This document shows, one piece after another, positions 19,419 to 27,981 of a DNA stretch of 64,000 nucleotides; positions within the stretch are counted from its first letter, which is position 1, and each line of letters begins with the position of its first letter. The notes beneath the pieces were generated by a model. It saw only the letters and a program-made list of their open reading frames with translations, had not been told where the DNA came from and searched no databases. This DNA is from Chryseobacterium indologenes (lineage in GTDB: Bacteria > Bacteroidota > Bacteroidia > Flavobacteriales > Weeksellaceae): assembly GCA_016025055.1 (NCBI GenBank), contig CP065590.1, forward strand, positions 3,348,001 through 3,412,000, given 5' to 3'. The position numbers and the translations under genes are program-made.

Positions 19419-21023
19419 ATGAGACTTAATAAGATCAGACTTAAAAATATAGTATTGCCAATTTCCGCGGCATTTCTTTTGACAACAGCGGCTTCATGCC
19501 TGAAAGACCTGGAAAGAGAGCCGGTAACGGATCAGATTGGAAACAATATATATAAAGATTTCTCCAACTACAAAAATGTATTGGCCAAGCTATATGGTGG
19601 TCTTGCCATGGGCGGACAGATCAGTGGTGACGGAGATCAGCCGGATAGTGATATTAACGGGATTAATGGGGGCTTTTCCCAATACACAAGATTGCTGTAT
19701 ACCCTTAATGTTGTGACCACCGATGAAGCCGTTATCGGTTGGAATGACGGAAACCTGCATACCATGCACAAAATGACATGGGATGCTTCGAACGAATTTA
19801 TTGCAGCAACATATTACAGAATATATACGGAAATTGCATACTGTAATGAATTTTTAAGAAATGTTACAGATGAAAAGCTGGGCACGAACAATATTACAGG
19901 GGATAACCTTACCCAGGCAAAACTAATGAGAGCGGAGGCCCGTTTCTTGAGGGCACAATCTTATTTCCATGCGCTGGATATGTTTGGAAACGTTCCATTT
20001 GTTACCGAAGCTTATTCTCCGGCAGTGACAACCCCGCCTTCAAGAATAGAGAGAAAAGATTTGTTCAAATATATCGAAACCGAACTTTTGGCTATCGCTG
20101 ATGAATTGAAAGATCCGCGAACAAACGAATACGGAAGAGCAGATAAAGCTGCCGCATGGGCTTTACTGGCAAGACTGTACCTGAATGCTGAAGTGTATAC
20201 CGGAACTCAAAGAAATACAGATTGTATTACTTACTGTAATAAAGTAATCGGAGCAGGATACTCTTTAAAACCAAAATATGAAGACCTGTTTTTAGCGGAT
20301 AACAACATCAGCAATTCTGAGCAGATTTTAAGTGTAAACTTTGACGGAATCAATACACAGACCAACGGAGGAACTACTTACATGGTGCATGCAGCGGTAG
20401 GAGGCGAAATGAAAGCGGCAGACTACGGAATCAACGGCGGTTGGTATGGGCTGAGAGCGACCAAGTCATTTGTAGGCTTATTCCCGGCTAACGGAAGTGA
20501 TAAAAGAGGAAGATTCTTTACCCAGGGACAGAATCTTGAGATCAATGACCTGGCATCTTTCACCGATGGTTATGCATTTATAAAATATAAAAATGTTAAA
20601 AGCAACGGATCTCCGGGAGCTCATAACAACTGGGTAGAAGCTGACATTCCTTTGTACCGTTTGGGTGATATCTATCTGATGTATGCGGAAGCAGTACTCA
20701 GAGGCGGAAGCGGAGGCAGTCAGGCTACAGCTGTTGAATATGTCAATAAACTTAGAGAGCGTGCCTATGGTGATGCCAGCGGAAATGTAACCTCCATCAA
20801 TCTTGATTTTATCCTGGACGAAAGGGCAAGAGAATTATCCTGGGAAATGACCAGGAGATCAGATCTTATCAGATTCGGAAAATATACAACAGGTGCTTAT
20901 CTGTGGCCATGGAAAGGAAATGTTAAAGAAGGAAAAGCCGTAGACAGTTACAGAAACCTGTTCCCGATTCCGACAAGAGACCTTATTGCTAATCCGAACC
21001 TGGTACAAAACCCGGGATATTAA
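19419..21023 (+). CDS. SusD/RagB-family glycan-binding lipoprotein
   Basis: A 534-residue surface lipoprotein that caps the SusC barrel and binds glycan. Signal peptide with lipobox TAASC (Cys about residue 23). TPR-like helices follow, e.g. AEARFLRAQSYFHALDMFGNVPFV (a very conserved SusD motif) and DKAAAWALLARLYLNAEVYTG. Near the end are VPLYRLGDIYLMYAEA-type sequence (IPLYRLGDIYLMYAEAVLRGG) and LDFILDERARELSWEMTRRSDLIRFGKYT, both family hallmarks. Ends LVQNPGY. It follows susC by 12 bases, and the operon continues after a hairpin into the GH97 gene. Confidence 0.95.
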   Translation: MRLNKIRLKNIVLPISAAFLLTTAASCLKDLEREPVTDQIGNNIYKDFSNYKNVLAKLYGGLAMGGQISGDGDQPDSDINGINGGFSQYTRLLYTLNVVTTDEAVIGWNDGNLHTMHKMTWDASNEFIAATYYRIYTEIAYCNEFLRNVTDEKLGTNNITGDNLTQAKLMRAEARFLRAQSYFHALDMFGNVPFVTEAYSPAVTTPPSRIERKDLFKYIETELLAIADELKDPRTNEYGRADKAAAWALLARLYLNAEVYTGTQRNTDCITYCNKVIGAGYSLKPKYEDLFLADNNISNSEQILSVNFDGINTQTNGGTTYMVHAAVGGEMKAADYGINGGWYGLRATKSFVGLFPANGSDKRGRFFTQGQNLEINDLASFTDGYAFIKYKNVKSNGSPGAHNNWVEADIPLYRLGDIYLMYAEAVLRGGSGGSQATAVEYVNKLRERAYGDASGNVTSINLDFILDERARELSWEMTRRSDLIRFGKYTTGAYLWPWKGNVKEGKAVDSYRNLFPIPTRDLIANPNLVQNPGY

Positions 21024-21049
21024 TACAAAATAAAATTTATAAAGAGTAA

Positions 21050-21080
21050 AAAACGCTGCTCTGTGCAGCGTTTTCTTTTC
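21050..21080 (+). terminator. Hairpin between susD and the GH97 gene
   Basis: Perfect 10-bp stem aaaacgctgc (21050-21059) with gcagcgtttt (21065-21074), then ttctttt. Either an operon terminator or a partial attenuator lowering GH97 expression relative to the transport genes. Confidence 0.75.
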
Positions 21081-21103
21081 CTAAAGTTTAATAAATAGTC
21101 ATT

Positions 21104-23218
21104 ATGAAGAAAATTACAGTTGGAGCCCTTTTGCTCTCGATGATGTTTGTAGGTGTGAAGGCACAATCTTTAAAATCACCGGACGGGAAGTTTGAAATGA
21201 ATTTTCAGTTGAAAGACGGGATTCCGTTTTACAATCTGAAATATAACGGCTCAGTAGTAGTGGAAGATTCTAAATTGGGGTTAAGATTATTTAAAGACAA
21301 AGCGATAAAGTTCGCTTCTGAAATAGCAAAACCGGAAGATGCAAAATTTGACTTAAATAACGGTTTTGCCAAAGTAGATGAAAAAAGAGATTCTAAAAAT
21401 GAAACCTGGCAACCGGTGCTGGGAGAAAAGAAAAATTATATCAATAACTATAATGAATTGGCGGTAACGCTGAATCAGGCTTCAACAGACAGAAGTATCG
21501 TAGTGAAATTCAGATTGTTCAACGATGGATTAGGATTCAGATATGAATTCCCACAGCAGAAAAATCTGAACTACTTTGTGATCAGGGAAGAAGATTCTGA
21601 AATCGATTTTCCAACCGACATGAAAGCGTGGTGGATGGTTGCAGACTATGACTCCCAGGAATACCAGTATCAGGAGACAAAAGTTTCCGAAATTCCCGCA
21701 AAATGGGATAAAGCATTCGATGCCAATGCCTCTCAGACCTTGGTGAAAAATGCTGTTCAGTCTCCGCTGATGCTTAAAAAAGAAGGTAAAAATCCGCTGT
21801 ATATCAATGTTGCTGAAGCAGCAGTGTTAGACTATCCGGCTTCACACCTGGAAGTAGATGCGCAGAATTTTAAATTCAAAACACACCTGACCGCTGACAG
21901 GCAGGGGGCAAAAGGATATATCCAGACTCCTTCCGTAACACCCTGGAGAACGATCATCGTGGCACCAAAGGCAGAAGAAGTGATGGATTCCAAAATGATC
22001 TTCAACCTTAACGAGCCTACAAAATATAAGGATACCTCGTACATTCACCCTACAAAATATATGGGTGTATGGTGGGAAATGATCATTGGCAAATCTCAAT
22101 GGGCGTATTCTACTGCTGAAAACGTACATTTAGATAAAACAGACTTTACCAAGCTTACTCCGAACGGAAAACATGCTGCCAACAATACAAAAGTGAAGGA
22201 GTATATCGACTTTGCAGCAGAAAACGGATTCCAGGGATTATTGATTGAAGGCTGGAATATCGGTTGGGAAGACTGGTTTGGAAACTCCAAGGAATATGTT
22301 TTCGATTTTGTCACTCCTTACCCGGATTTTGATATCAAAATGCTAAATGAATATGCCCATTCTAAAGGAATCAAACTGATTATGCACCATGAAACTTCAG
22401 GTTCTGCAACGAACTATGAAAGATGGGCGGACAAAGCATTCCAAACAATGAATAAATATGGTTATGATGCTGTGAAAACAGGATATGTAGGAGATATCAT
22501 CCCAAGAGGTGAGCATCACTACTCTCAGTGGACCGTCAACCATTATTACAGAATTGCTGAAAAAGCCAATGACTATAAAATTATGGTCAATTCCCACGAG
22601 TCTGTACGCCCTACAGGGGAAAGCCGTACCTACCCGAACTATATCTCTGCAGAAGCAGCCCGTGGTACGGAATATGAAGCTTTTGGAGGAAACAAACCCG
22701 ATCACCAGACCGTTCTTCCGTTTACAAGATGGATGGGAGGTTCTATGGATTATACGCCGGGGATTTTCCAAACCAAGTTAGATTATTATTTCCCTGGTGA
22801 CAAACGATTTGTGAAAACGACATTGGCTAAGCAGCTTGCATTATATGTAACCATGTATATGCCTCTTCAGATGGCTGCAGATTTACCAGAGAACTACAAA
22901 AAACATATGGATGCTTTCCAGTTTATTAAAGATGTAGCAGCAGATTGGGATGATACGAAGATTTTATCGGCTGAGCCCGGAGATTACGTCATCACAGCCA
23001 GAAAAGCAAAAGGTACTGAAAACTGGTTTGTAGGAGGTATTACAGATGAAAACAAGCGTGAGTACACAGTAGATTTCTCATTCCTGGATAAAGGGAAAAA
23101 ATATGAAGCAACGATCTACGAAGATGGAAAGGATGCCGATTATATCGATAATCCTCAAAGCTACAATATCTATAAAAGGAAATTACCAGCAAATCAAAGA
23201 TTAATTTCAAAATGGTAA
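21104..23218 (+). CDS. Glycoside hydrolase family 97 (SusB-like alpha-glucosidase)
   Basis: A 704-residue periplasmic enzyme. Signal peptide ends at VGVKAQ (residue 21). N-terminal beta-sandwich (about 22-300), (beta/alpha)8 barrel (about 310-590) and C-terminal sheet domain. Four acidic residues occur with the spacing I remember for B. thetaiotaomicron SusB (E439, E508, E526, E532): E430 in MHHETSG, E499 in NSHESVRP, E517 and E523 in SAEAARGTEYE. Because the base Glu (E439 in SusB, here E430) is present, it should be the inverting alpha-glucosidase subtype rather than the retaining alpha-galactosidase subtype. It trims maltooligosaccharides to glucose after import by the adjacent SusCD pair. 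Confidence 0.94.
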   Translation: MKKITVGALLLSMMFVGVKAQSLKSPDGKFEMNFQLKDGIPFYNLKYNGSVVVEDSKLGLRLFKDKAIKFASEIAKPEDAKFDLNNGFAKVDEKRDSKNETWQPVLGEKKNYINNYNELAVTLNQASTDRSIVVKFRLFNDGLGFRYEFPQQKNLNYFVIREEDSEIDFPTDMKAWWMVADYDSQEYQYQETKVSEIPAKWDKAFDANASQTLVKNAVQSPLMLKKEGKNPLYINVAEAAVLDYPASHLEVDAQNFKFKTHLTADRQGAKGYIQTPSVTPWRTIIVAPKAEEVMDSKMIFNLNEPTKYKDTSYIHPTKYMGVWWEMIIGKSQWAYSTAENVHLDKTDFTKLTPNGKHAANNTKVKEYIDFAAENGFQGLLIEGWNIGWEDWFGNSKEYVFDFVTPYPDFDIKMLNEYAHSKGIKLIMHHETSGSATNYERWADKAFQTMNKYGYDAVKTGYVGDIIPRGEHHYSQWTVNHYYRIAEKANDYKIMVNSHESVRPTGESRTYPNYISAEAARGTEYEAFGGNKPDHQTVLPFTRWMGGSMDYTPGIFQTKLDYYFPGDKRFVKTTLAKQLALYVTMYMPLQMAADLPENYKKHMDAFQFIKDVAADWDDTKILSAEPGDYVITARKAKGTENWFVGGITDENKREYTVDFSFLDKGKKYEATIYEDGKDADYIDNPQSYNIYKRKLPANQRLISKW

Positions 23219-23271
23219 GAAGCGGTGGTTTTGCCGTCTCTATTAAACCGGTAAAATAATCTGAAGAAATA

Positions 23272-23323
23272 AAAGACCGGGACTAACACCTTCTTTTAAC
23301 CTGTTTTTTCCGGTCTTTAAATT
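23272..23323 (+). terminator. Hairpin after the GH97 gene
   Basis: aaagaccgg (23272-23280) pairs with ccggtcttt (23310-23318) around a 29-base loop that contains its own T run. Probable terminator separating the glucan genes from the RiPP cluster. Confidence 0.55.
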
Positions 23324-23397
23324 TGTTGCTTTCTCATTGAATTCGGTGCTCTTTTGTTTATTTAATGAAAAAAAAATAATTAAATTGAAAAAAAAGT

Positions 23398-23427
23398 TTT
23401 GTTTTCTAAAATGTTTCTTTATATTTG
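23398..23427 (+). promoter_or_regulatory. Promoter of the RiPP cluster
   Basis: TTTG at 23398-23401, 18-base spacer, TATATTTG at 23420-23427; the ATG of the precursor gene lies 39 bases downstream of the box. Confidence 0.75.
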
Positions 23428-23466
23428 GTAATGTAAGTAAAATTATTAATCAAAAACTAATTAAAC

Positions 23467-23676
23467 ATGAAAAAGAAAGTTCAAATTTCTAAAAACCTTG
23501 AACAAAAGGAAATTCTTAAAAAATCAATCCAAAACTCTGAAAAGAATGTAGACCTGTATAAGTCTATCTTTGGAGGAAGAGAGATTGATGCCGTAATCGG
23601 AACTTGTGGTGTAGTAGCTATTTCGGGAGCTTCTGCAGCTTACGACAGAGCTCACGACACTTTTTTAAGAGCTTAA
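23467..23676 (+). CDS. RiPP precursor peptide, three-residue-cyclophane (triceptide) type
   Basis: A 69-residue peptide. The leader is very basic and hydrophilic (residues 1-34, MKKKVQISKNLEQKE...). A Gly-Gly at 36-37 (IFGGRE) is followed by a small-residue stretch (about 42-58, with one Cys at 47), then the C-terminus AAYDRAHDTFLRA. That tail is a chain of aromatic-X-X units: Y59-D60-R61, H63-D64-T65 and F66-L67-R68. Radical SAM cyclophane enzymes join an aromatic ring to the beta carbon of the residue two positions later, so each unit is a candidate ring. The gene is directly followed by such a maturase and two oxygenases. No homology to other proteins in the window. I recall the described family YhhA as similar, but this is not verified here. 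Function of the product is unknown. Confidence 0.85.
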   Translation: MKKKVQISKNLEQKEILKKSIQNSEKNVDLYKSIFGGREIDAVIGTCGVVAISGASAAYDRAHDTFLRA

Positions 23677-23700
23677 TAATTACTTTTTTATAAAAAATTT

Positions 23701-23736
23701 AAGTTCTTCGTTAGTCAAATAGCGAAGAACTTTATT
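23701..23736 (+). terminator. Attenuator-like hairpin between precursor and maturase
   Basis: Perfect 10-bp stem aagttcttcg (23701-23710) with cgaagaactt (23723-23732), 12-base loop, followed by ttatt. Placed so that most transcripts would end after the precursor gene and a minority read into the enzymes. Confidence 0.75.
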
Positions 23737-23748
23737 ATTGATAGAGAT

Positions 23749-24989
23749 ATGGTTACTTCTTTTGTTCTGAAGGTTGCAAGCAGATGCAACCTCAACTGTT
23801 CTTATTGTTATATGTACAATTTAGGCGATAAAACCTACTTGAAACAGCCTAAATTTATGTCCATAGACACGATAACAATATTCGCAGAAAAATTATTACG
23901 CTATAGCACTGAAAACAGCTTGAAAGCCTTTCAGATTGTATTTCATGGAGGTGAACCTCTGCTTTTCCCTAAAGAATTTTACAGGGAAGGTATCAGGATA
24001 TTTACAGAAACCCTTCCCGATGCCTATTTTGATTTTGTTATTCAAACCAATGGAGTAGGCCTGGATGAAGACTGGTACAGCCTTTTTGATGAGTTGAACA
24101 TCCGGGTCGGAATCAGTATGGATGGACCTAAAGAATATCATGATAAATACCGGGTTTTTCATAATGGAAAAGGATCGTATGATGAGGTCCGTCACGCCAT
24201 TCAGATCGGATTGGATAAAGGGATGCATGGCGTTTTGTCGGTAGTGAACCTCAATATTAACCCTCAGGAGCTTTACCAGGAATTTAAAAATCTCAATATC
24301 CCGAGTTTTAACCTCCTTCTTCCGGATGGTCATTTTGATAAGTTGCCGGATGATATCCTTCCGGAAAAGATCAATACTTATGGGTATACTCCGTTTGCAG
24401 ATTGGCTGATAGAGCTGTTCCGGATATGGAAAAATGATCCGGAAAGACCTAATATGAGATTTTTCAAAACGCTTATCCAGCTGGTTGCAGGTGAAGAAGT
24501 GGGAGATCAGATGGTAGGATTGAAAAAAATGGAGTAGCAGTGGTGGAAACCAACGGGAACCTTGAAGTTGCAGACTCTATCAGAGCCTGCTATGAAGGTA
24601 TTACCCGGAATGACATCAATATTCATACCCATGAAATTGCTGCCATCCTCGAAGATCCGCTTTTTGATATCTACATCAACTCTCATCAGATGGTGAACGA
24701 AAAGTGCCTTCAATGCCCGATTTATGAAATCTGTGGCGGAGGATTTCTGCTCAACAGGTATTCTAACGAAAAAGGTTTCGATAATCCTACTATTTATTGT
24801 CATGACATGATAAAGCTGGTCACCTACATCCAGAATGACCTGATCGACAGTCTGCCTGAAGAGGCCTGTGAAAAAATGCAGCTCACCAGAGTTTCATATG
24901 ATGATATCGTAGAAGAATTGGAAAGCATAGATTATGGTTTTCCCCAGAAAGAATTTAAAGAAAAATTATTAGCCTATAGTTTAGCATGA
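23749..24989 (+). CDS. Radical SAM/SPASM cyclophane-forming peptide maturase, FxsB-like (frameshifted at an A run)
   Basis: About 413 residues once repaired. The [4Fe-4S]-SAM motif CxxxCxxC is at C13-x3-C17-x2-C20 (SRCNLNCSYCYMY), then FHGGEPLLFP and QTNGVGLDEDW, the normal SPASM-enzyme barrel signatures. The C-terminal part CLQCPIYEICGGGFLLNRYS...GFDNPTIYCHDMIKLVTYI is the CGGG-Y/F-x-x-x-R...NPxxYC pattern of FxsB-type cyclophane enzymes. As written the frame stops at 24537. Adding one A to the A7 run at 24523-24529 gives GLKKNGVAVVETNGNLEVADS and joins both parts. Its stop overlaps the next ATG (ATGA at 24986-24989), showing tight coupling to the oxygenase gene. Acts on the precursor at 23467. 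Confidence 0.9.
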
Positions 24990-25816
24990 ATTTAAAAGAA
25001 GGTATTAGAATTTACAATCAGCAGATTGAAAATATAGAAGGCCAGATCAGTATCAATTCGGGGGTTTTACCTGTTGATAACACCAATCCTGAAATCGAAT
25101 ACTATCACAATGCCTATTTGCCCAACCTGGAGTGGCGCTCACTCACAGATCCGGAGTATAAAAAAATTCTGACACCTGATGAGGATGGCAGAATGTTTAA
25201 CACGTTGGGAATGGGGACCGTTCCGCTATCGTTGGAAAAGTTGTTTAAGAGCCTTAAACTTAATGAATGTGAATCCCTTTTTGACGTGCCGAAGCAGTTT
25301 GAAAAAAATGAAGATCTTATTAAAAAACTGAATGACGAACTCAACGTCTTTTTAGAGCAGAAATCTTCAGGAGGAAAATATAAATTTCACAGAATCGCCA
25401 GGTCACTGCCTGATATGCAGAGTACGACTTTTCACCACACAGGTCAGAATACTTTTAAATATACAGGATTACACATTGATAAAAGTATTTCATTTACCCC
25501 TCACACCGCTTACAAATCAGATAACAGAATTTCCATTAATATAAGCGCTGAATCAAGATTCCTTTACTTTATTAATCTTACTTTAAGGCAGATCTACACT
25601 AAAGTTCAGAAAAAATACACCGGAAAAATTACTTCAGAGAATATTGTGGAAGAATTTTTTAAACTTTATCCGGATTATCCTGTAGTAAGGCTGGAGATTA
25701 AACCTTATCAGTATTATATCGCCCCAACGGATAACTTTATTCATGACGGAACGACATTAGGAAACAAATTTTTTGATATTACGATGGTTTATACAGGAGT
25801 ATTCGACAGATACTAG
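24986..25816 (+). CDS. Fe(II)/2-oxoglutarate-dependent oxygenase, RiPP-tailoring, copy 1
   Basis: 276 residues, cytoplasmic, no signal peptide. The iron triad is visible as H163-x-D165 (GLHIDKS) and H253 (TDNFIHDGTT), in the double-stranded beta-helix context YYIAPTDN-x-x-H-D-G-[ST]-T. The N-terminal half (about 1-130) is helical and without known motif. It overlaps the radical SAM gene by four bases and is followed 30 bases later by a paralogue. The family is of the type reported to beta-hydroxylate residues within cyclophane rings of triceptides (I recall the name YhhC). The target residue here is inference. Confidence 0.85.
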   Translation: MNLKEGIRIYNQQIENIEGQISINSGVLPVDNTNPEIEYYHNAYLPNLEWRSLTDPEYKKILTPDEDGRMFNTLGMGTVPLSLEKLFKSLKLNECESLFDVPKQFEKNEDLIKKLNDELNVFLEQKSSGGKYKFHRIARSLPDMQSTTFHHTGQNTFKYTGLHIDKSISFTPHTAYKSDNRISINISAESRFLYFINLTLRQIYTKVQKKYTGKITSENIVEEFFKLYPDYPVVRLEIKPYQYYIAPTDNFIHDGTTLGNKFFDITMVYTGVFDRY

Positions 25817-25845
25817 ACACACTTGCCAATAGTAAAATATGACAT

Positions 25846-26721
25846 ATGGAAAAACTAAAACCGGGAATTAAAATTTACCTGAACGGAAAAGAAGACACTG
25901 TTCTTATCAATTCAGGCACGATACACCATTCAAAGCAGGCTCCCAACGAACTGATTTTTAAAAATGAAAAATTTATTCAGCAGTACGAGGCAGAAGCGCA
26001 TCTTCCTAAAAGAGACTGGCGTATACCGACTGAAGAGGAATATAAAATATTTACCGGAAATCATAAAAATAAAAAGGATTACAACTCTGTTTTTACCGGA
26101 GAAATGCCCCAAAATTTAAAAGAGCTTTTCGTTAAACTTGACTTACATTCCGCGACCTCAGAAGCTGAAGTATTTGAAAAATTCAGGGAAAATGAAGCAT
26201 TGGTCCATGAGATGAATATCAGACTCAATGCATTTCTTGAAAGCATTTCCCTAGCCCCGTTTAAATTTATGAGCCTTGCAGCCAATTTTGCCAACAGTGA
26301 AATTGTCTCTTTAGACAAAAGAAAGCTGCCGGACGGGTATACCATTCATGATATCAGGTTTATAGGAGTGCATAAAGACAGTTCTAAAGATATGACTTTA
26401 CACACAGCTCATAAATATGGCAACCGTATTGCCTTTAACCTTGGAAAAGAATCAAGATATTTACTCATTATCAACCTCTCTATGCTTCAGGTGTATGATA
26501 TGATCAAAAAGAAAATCGATATCAGGGAAAACGAAGTCAACAACAAAAATATTACAGCGTATTTTCTAAAACTTTTTCCTGATTATCCCGTTTTAAGAAT
26601 AGAGCATAAGCCTTATCATTATTATATTGCGCCTACGGATAATTGTTTCCATGACGGATCTACCATGGGAAGTACGTCCCTCGATATTCTTATGACGTAT
26701 CTAGGTAAATTTTTAATATAA
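25846..26721 (+). CDS. Fe(II)/2-oxoglutarate-dependent oxygenase, RiPP-tailoring, copy 2
   Basis: 291 residues, paralogue of the preceding protein: the same HxD (H176, D178 in GVHKDSS) and distal His (H269 in TDNCFHDGST), plus shared blocks PKRDWRIPTEEEYK / PNLEWRSLTDPEYK and FPDYPVLRIEHKPYHYYIAPTDN / YPDYPVVRLEIKPYQYYIAPTDN. Overall identity looks low outside these blocks, so the two copies have diverged. They may act on different positions of one precursor, or one may act on the other's product. Twelve bases separate it from the protease gene. Both triads appear complete. Confidence 0.85.
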   Translation: MEKLKPGIKIYLNGKEDTVLINSGTIHHSKQAPNELIFKNEKFIQQYEAEAHLPKRDWRIPTEEEYKIFTGNHKNKKDYNSVFTGEMPQNLKELFVKLDLHSATSEAEVFEKFRENEALVHEMNIRLNAFLESISLAPFKFMSLAANFANSEIVSLDKRKLPDGYTIHDIRFIGVHKDSSKDMTLHTAHKYGNRIAFNLGKESRYLLIINLSMLQVYDMIKKKIDIRENEVNNKNITAYFLKLFPDYPVLRIEHKPYHYYIAPTDNCFHDGSTMGSTSLDILMTYLGKFLI

Positions 26722-26732
26722 TACCGAACTTT

Positions 26733-27893
26733 ATGATGAAATATACATTCACTTTTTTATTATCATTTTTATCGGTTATTCAGATCATGGCACAGAAAAA
26801 ACTCCCGGTACTGAAAGCGAATTCCTCAAAAGCAATTTTTATTGAAGAAGATAACGGACTGAAAACGGACTGGAATATTGATCCGTCTGTGAAACCCGAT
26901 GTATACACCGTTTCCCGGATCATCGATGGCTCGAAGACGATCAAGGTAAAAACAGATATTGATTCTATCAGGATAAAAATAAAAAAGGGGAGAAAAAAGA
27001 CTTTATCATACTTCTGAAAGGAAAAGACTCATGTTTTACCAGGATCGAAAGTGTACCCTCTAAAGATTTCAGTAGGACGACGCCCCGCTTTTCATGATAC
27101 GATCCGTCTGGGGATTAATGAGCAGAATACCATGTTTGTAAAAGCAGCTTTGAACAAAACCGACTCTCTTACCCTTAATTTTGATACTGGAAGCAGCAAT
27201 CTTTCCCTTACCCAGGAAACACTACAGAACAAAATTAAACAATCTTTAAAATCAGGTGTGAATATACTTTCCATCGGAAACAAAAATTATCAGGATTTCA
27301 GGATTTTTAAAGTGGAATTAACCGGGCATGGAACAGATGGGAGGTTCGGCTGGGATCTTTTTGACGGAATGGTAGTAGAGCTTGATTACGACCTGGGAAA
27401 TATGATCGTTCATTCCCAACTTCCTGAAAAAGTAAAAAAAGACAAAGCCTATGAAAAACTAAACATTACTTTTTATGATAAATTATTTTTTGTCGAAACC
27501 ACCATTCAGCAGGGTGCCGTAAAGAATAAAGACTGGTTCCTCTTTGATACCGGTTATCAGAGAACGGTAATGCTGGATGGCCCTCTGCTCAAAGAACAAA
27601 AATTTCCTACTGATCAGATGAAGATTATAAAAAAAGTCATTATGAAAGGCGCCAAAGGAAACGAAATCCCTGTTGTGACAGCCAACCTTGAAAGTCTGAG
27701 TCTGGGAAAATACAGCCTTAAAAATATTCCTGCACAGCTACTTTCCGAAAGCAGGCCGGTGAATGATAAAAAAATGAATATTCTGGGGAATGAAATTCTT
27801 AAAAGATTTAATGTTTTCCTGGATTTTCAAAATAATATGGTGTATATAAAGCCCAATAAACTGTATAATGAAAGCTATATTGAAAAGCAATAA
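26733..27893 (+). CDS. Secreted pepsin/retropepsin-like aspartyl protease (two compensating frameshifts)
   Basis: About 386 residues once repaired. Signal peptide MMKYTFTFLLSFLSVIQIMAQ. An N-terminal beta domain (VSRIIDGSKTIKVKTDIDSIRIKIKKG-) is followed by two Asp-Thr-Gly motifs: NFDTGSSN (about 27180) and FLFDTGYQRTVM (about 27542). These are the two catalytic aspartates of a pepsin-like chain. As written the frame ends at 27017. Adding a G at 26987-26990 gives GEKKDFIILLKGKDSCFTRI, and removing a C at 27083-27086 returns to the frame PAFHDTIRLGI. It follows the two oxygenases by 12 bases. Processing the modified precursor, by trimming its leader after export, is inferred from position only. 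Confidence 0.82.
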
Positions 27894-27926
27894 ACGGTCA
27901 TAATAAATATTATTCCTTAACTTTAT

Positions 27927-27960
27927 AATCCTTAATGGTTTTACCTTTAAGGATTTTTTA
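27927..27960 (+). terminator. Terminator of the RiPP cluster
   Basis: Stem aatccttaa (27927-27935) with ttaaggatt (27947-27955), 11-base loop, then ttttta. It closes the transcription unit started at 23398. Confidence 0.8.
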
Positions 27961-27981
27961 TGTGGAAATTTTCTATTTTTA

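Noticed and set aside
23749..24989. Two separate genes (262-aa radical SAM and 149-aa SPASM-like protein)
   Set aside because: The two halves are one FxsB-like enzyme; adding one A to an A7 run gives a continuous protein.
26733..27017. Independent 94-aa secreted protein
   Set aside because: Its C-terminal residues (GRKKTLSYF) vanish when the G run is corrected; it is the N-terminal domain of the protease.
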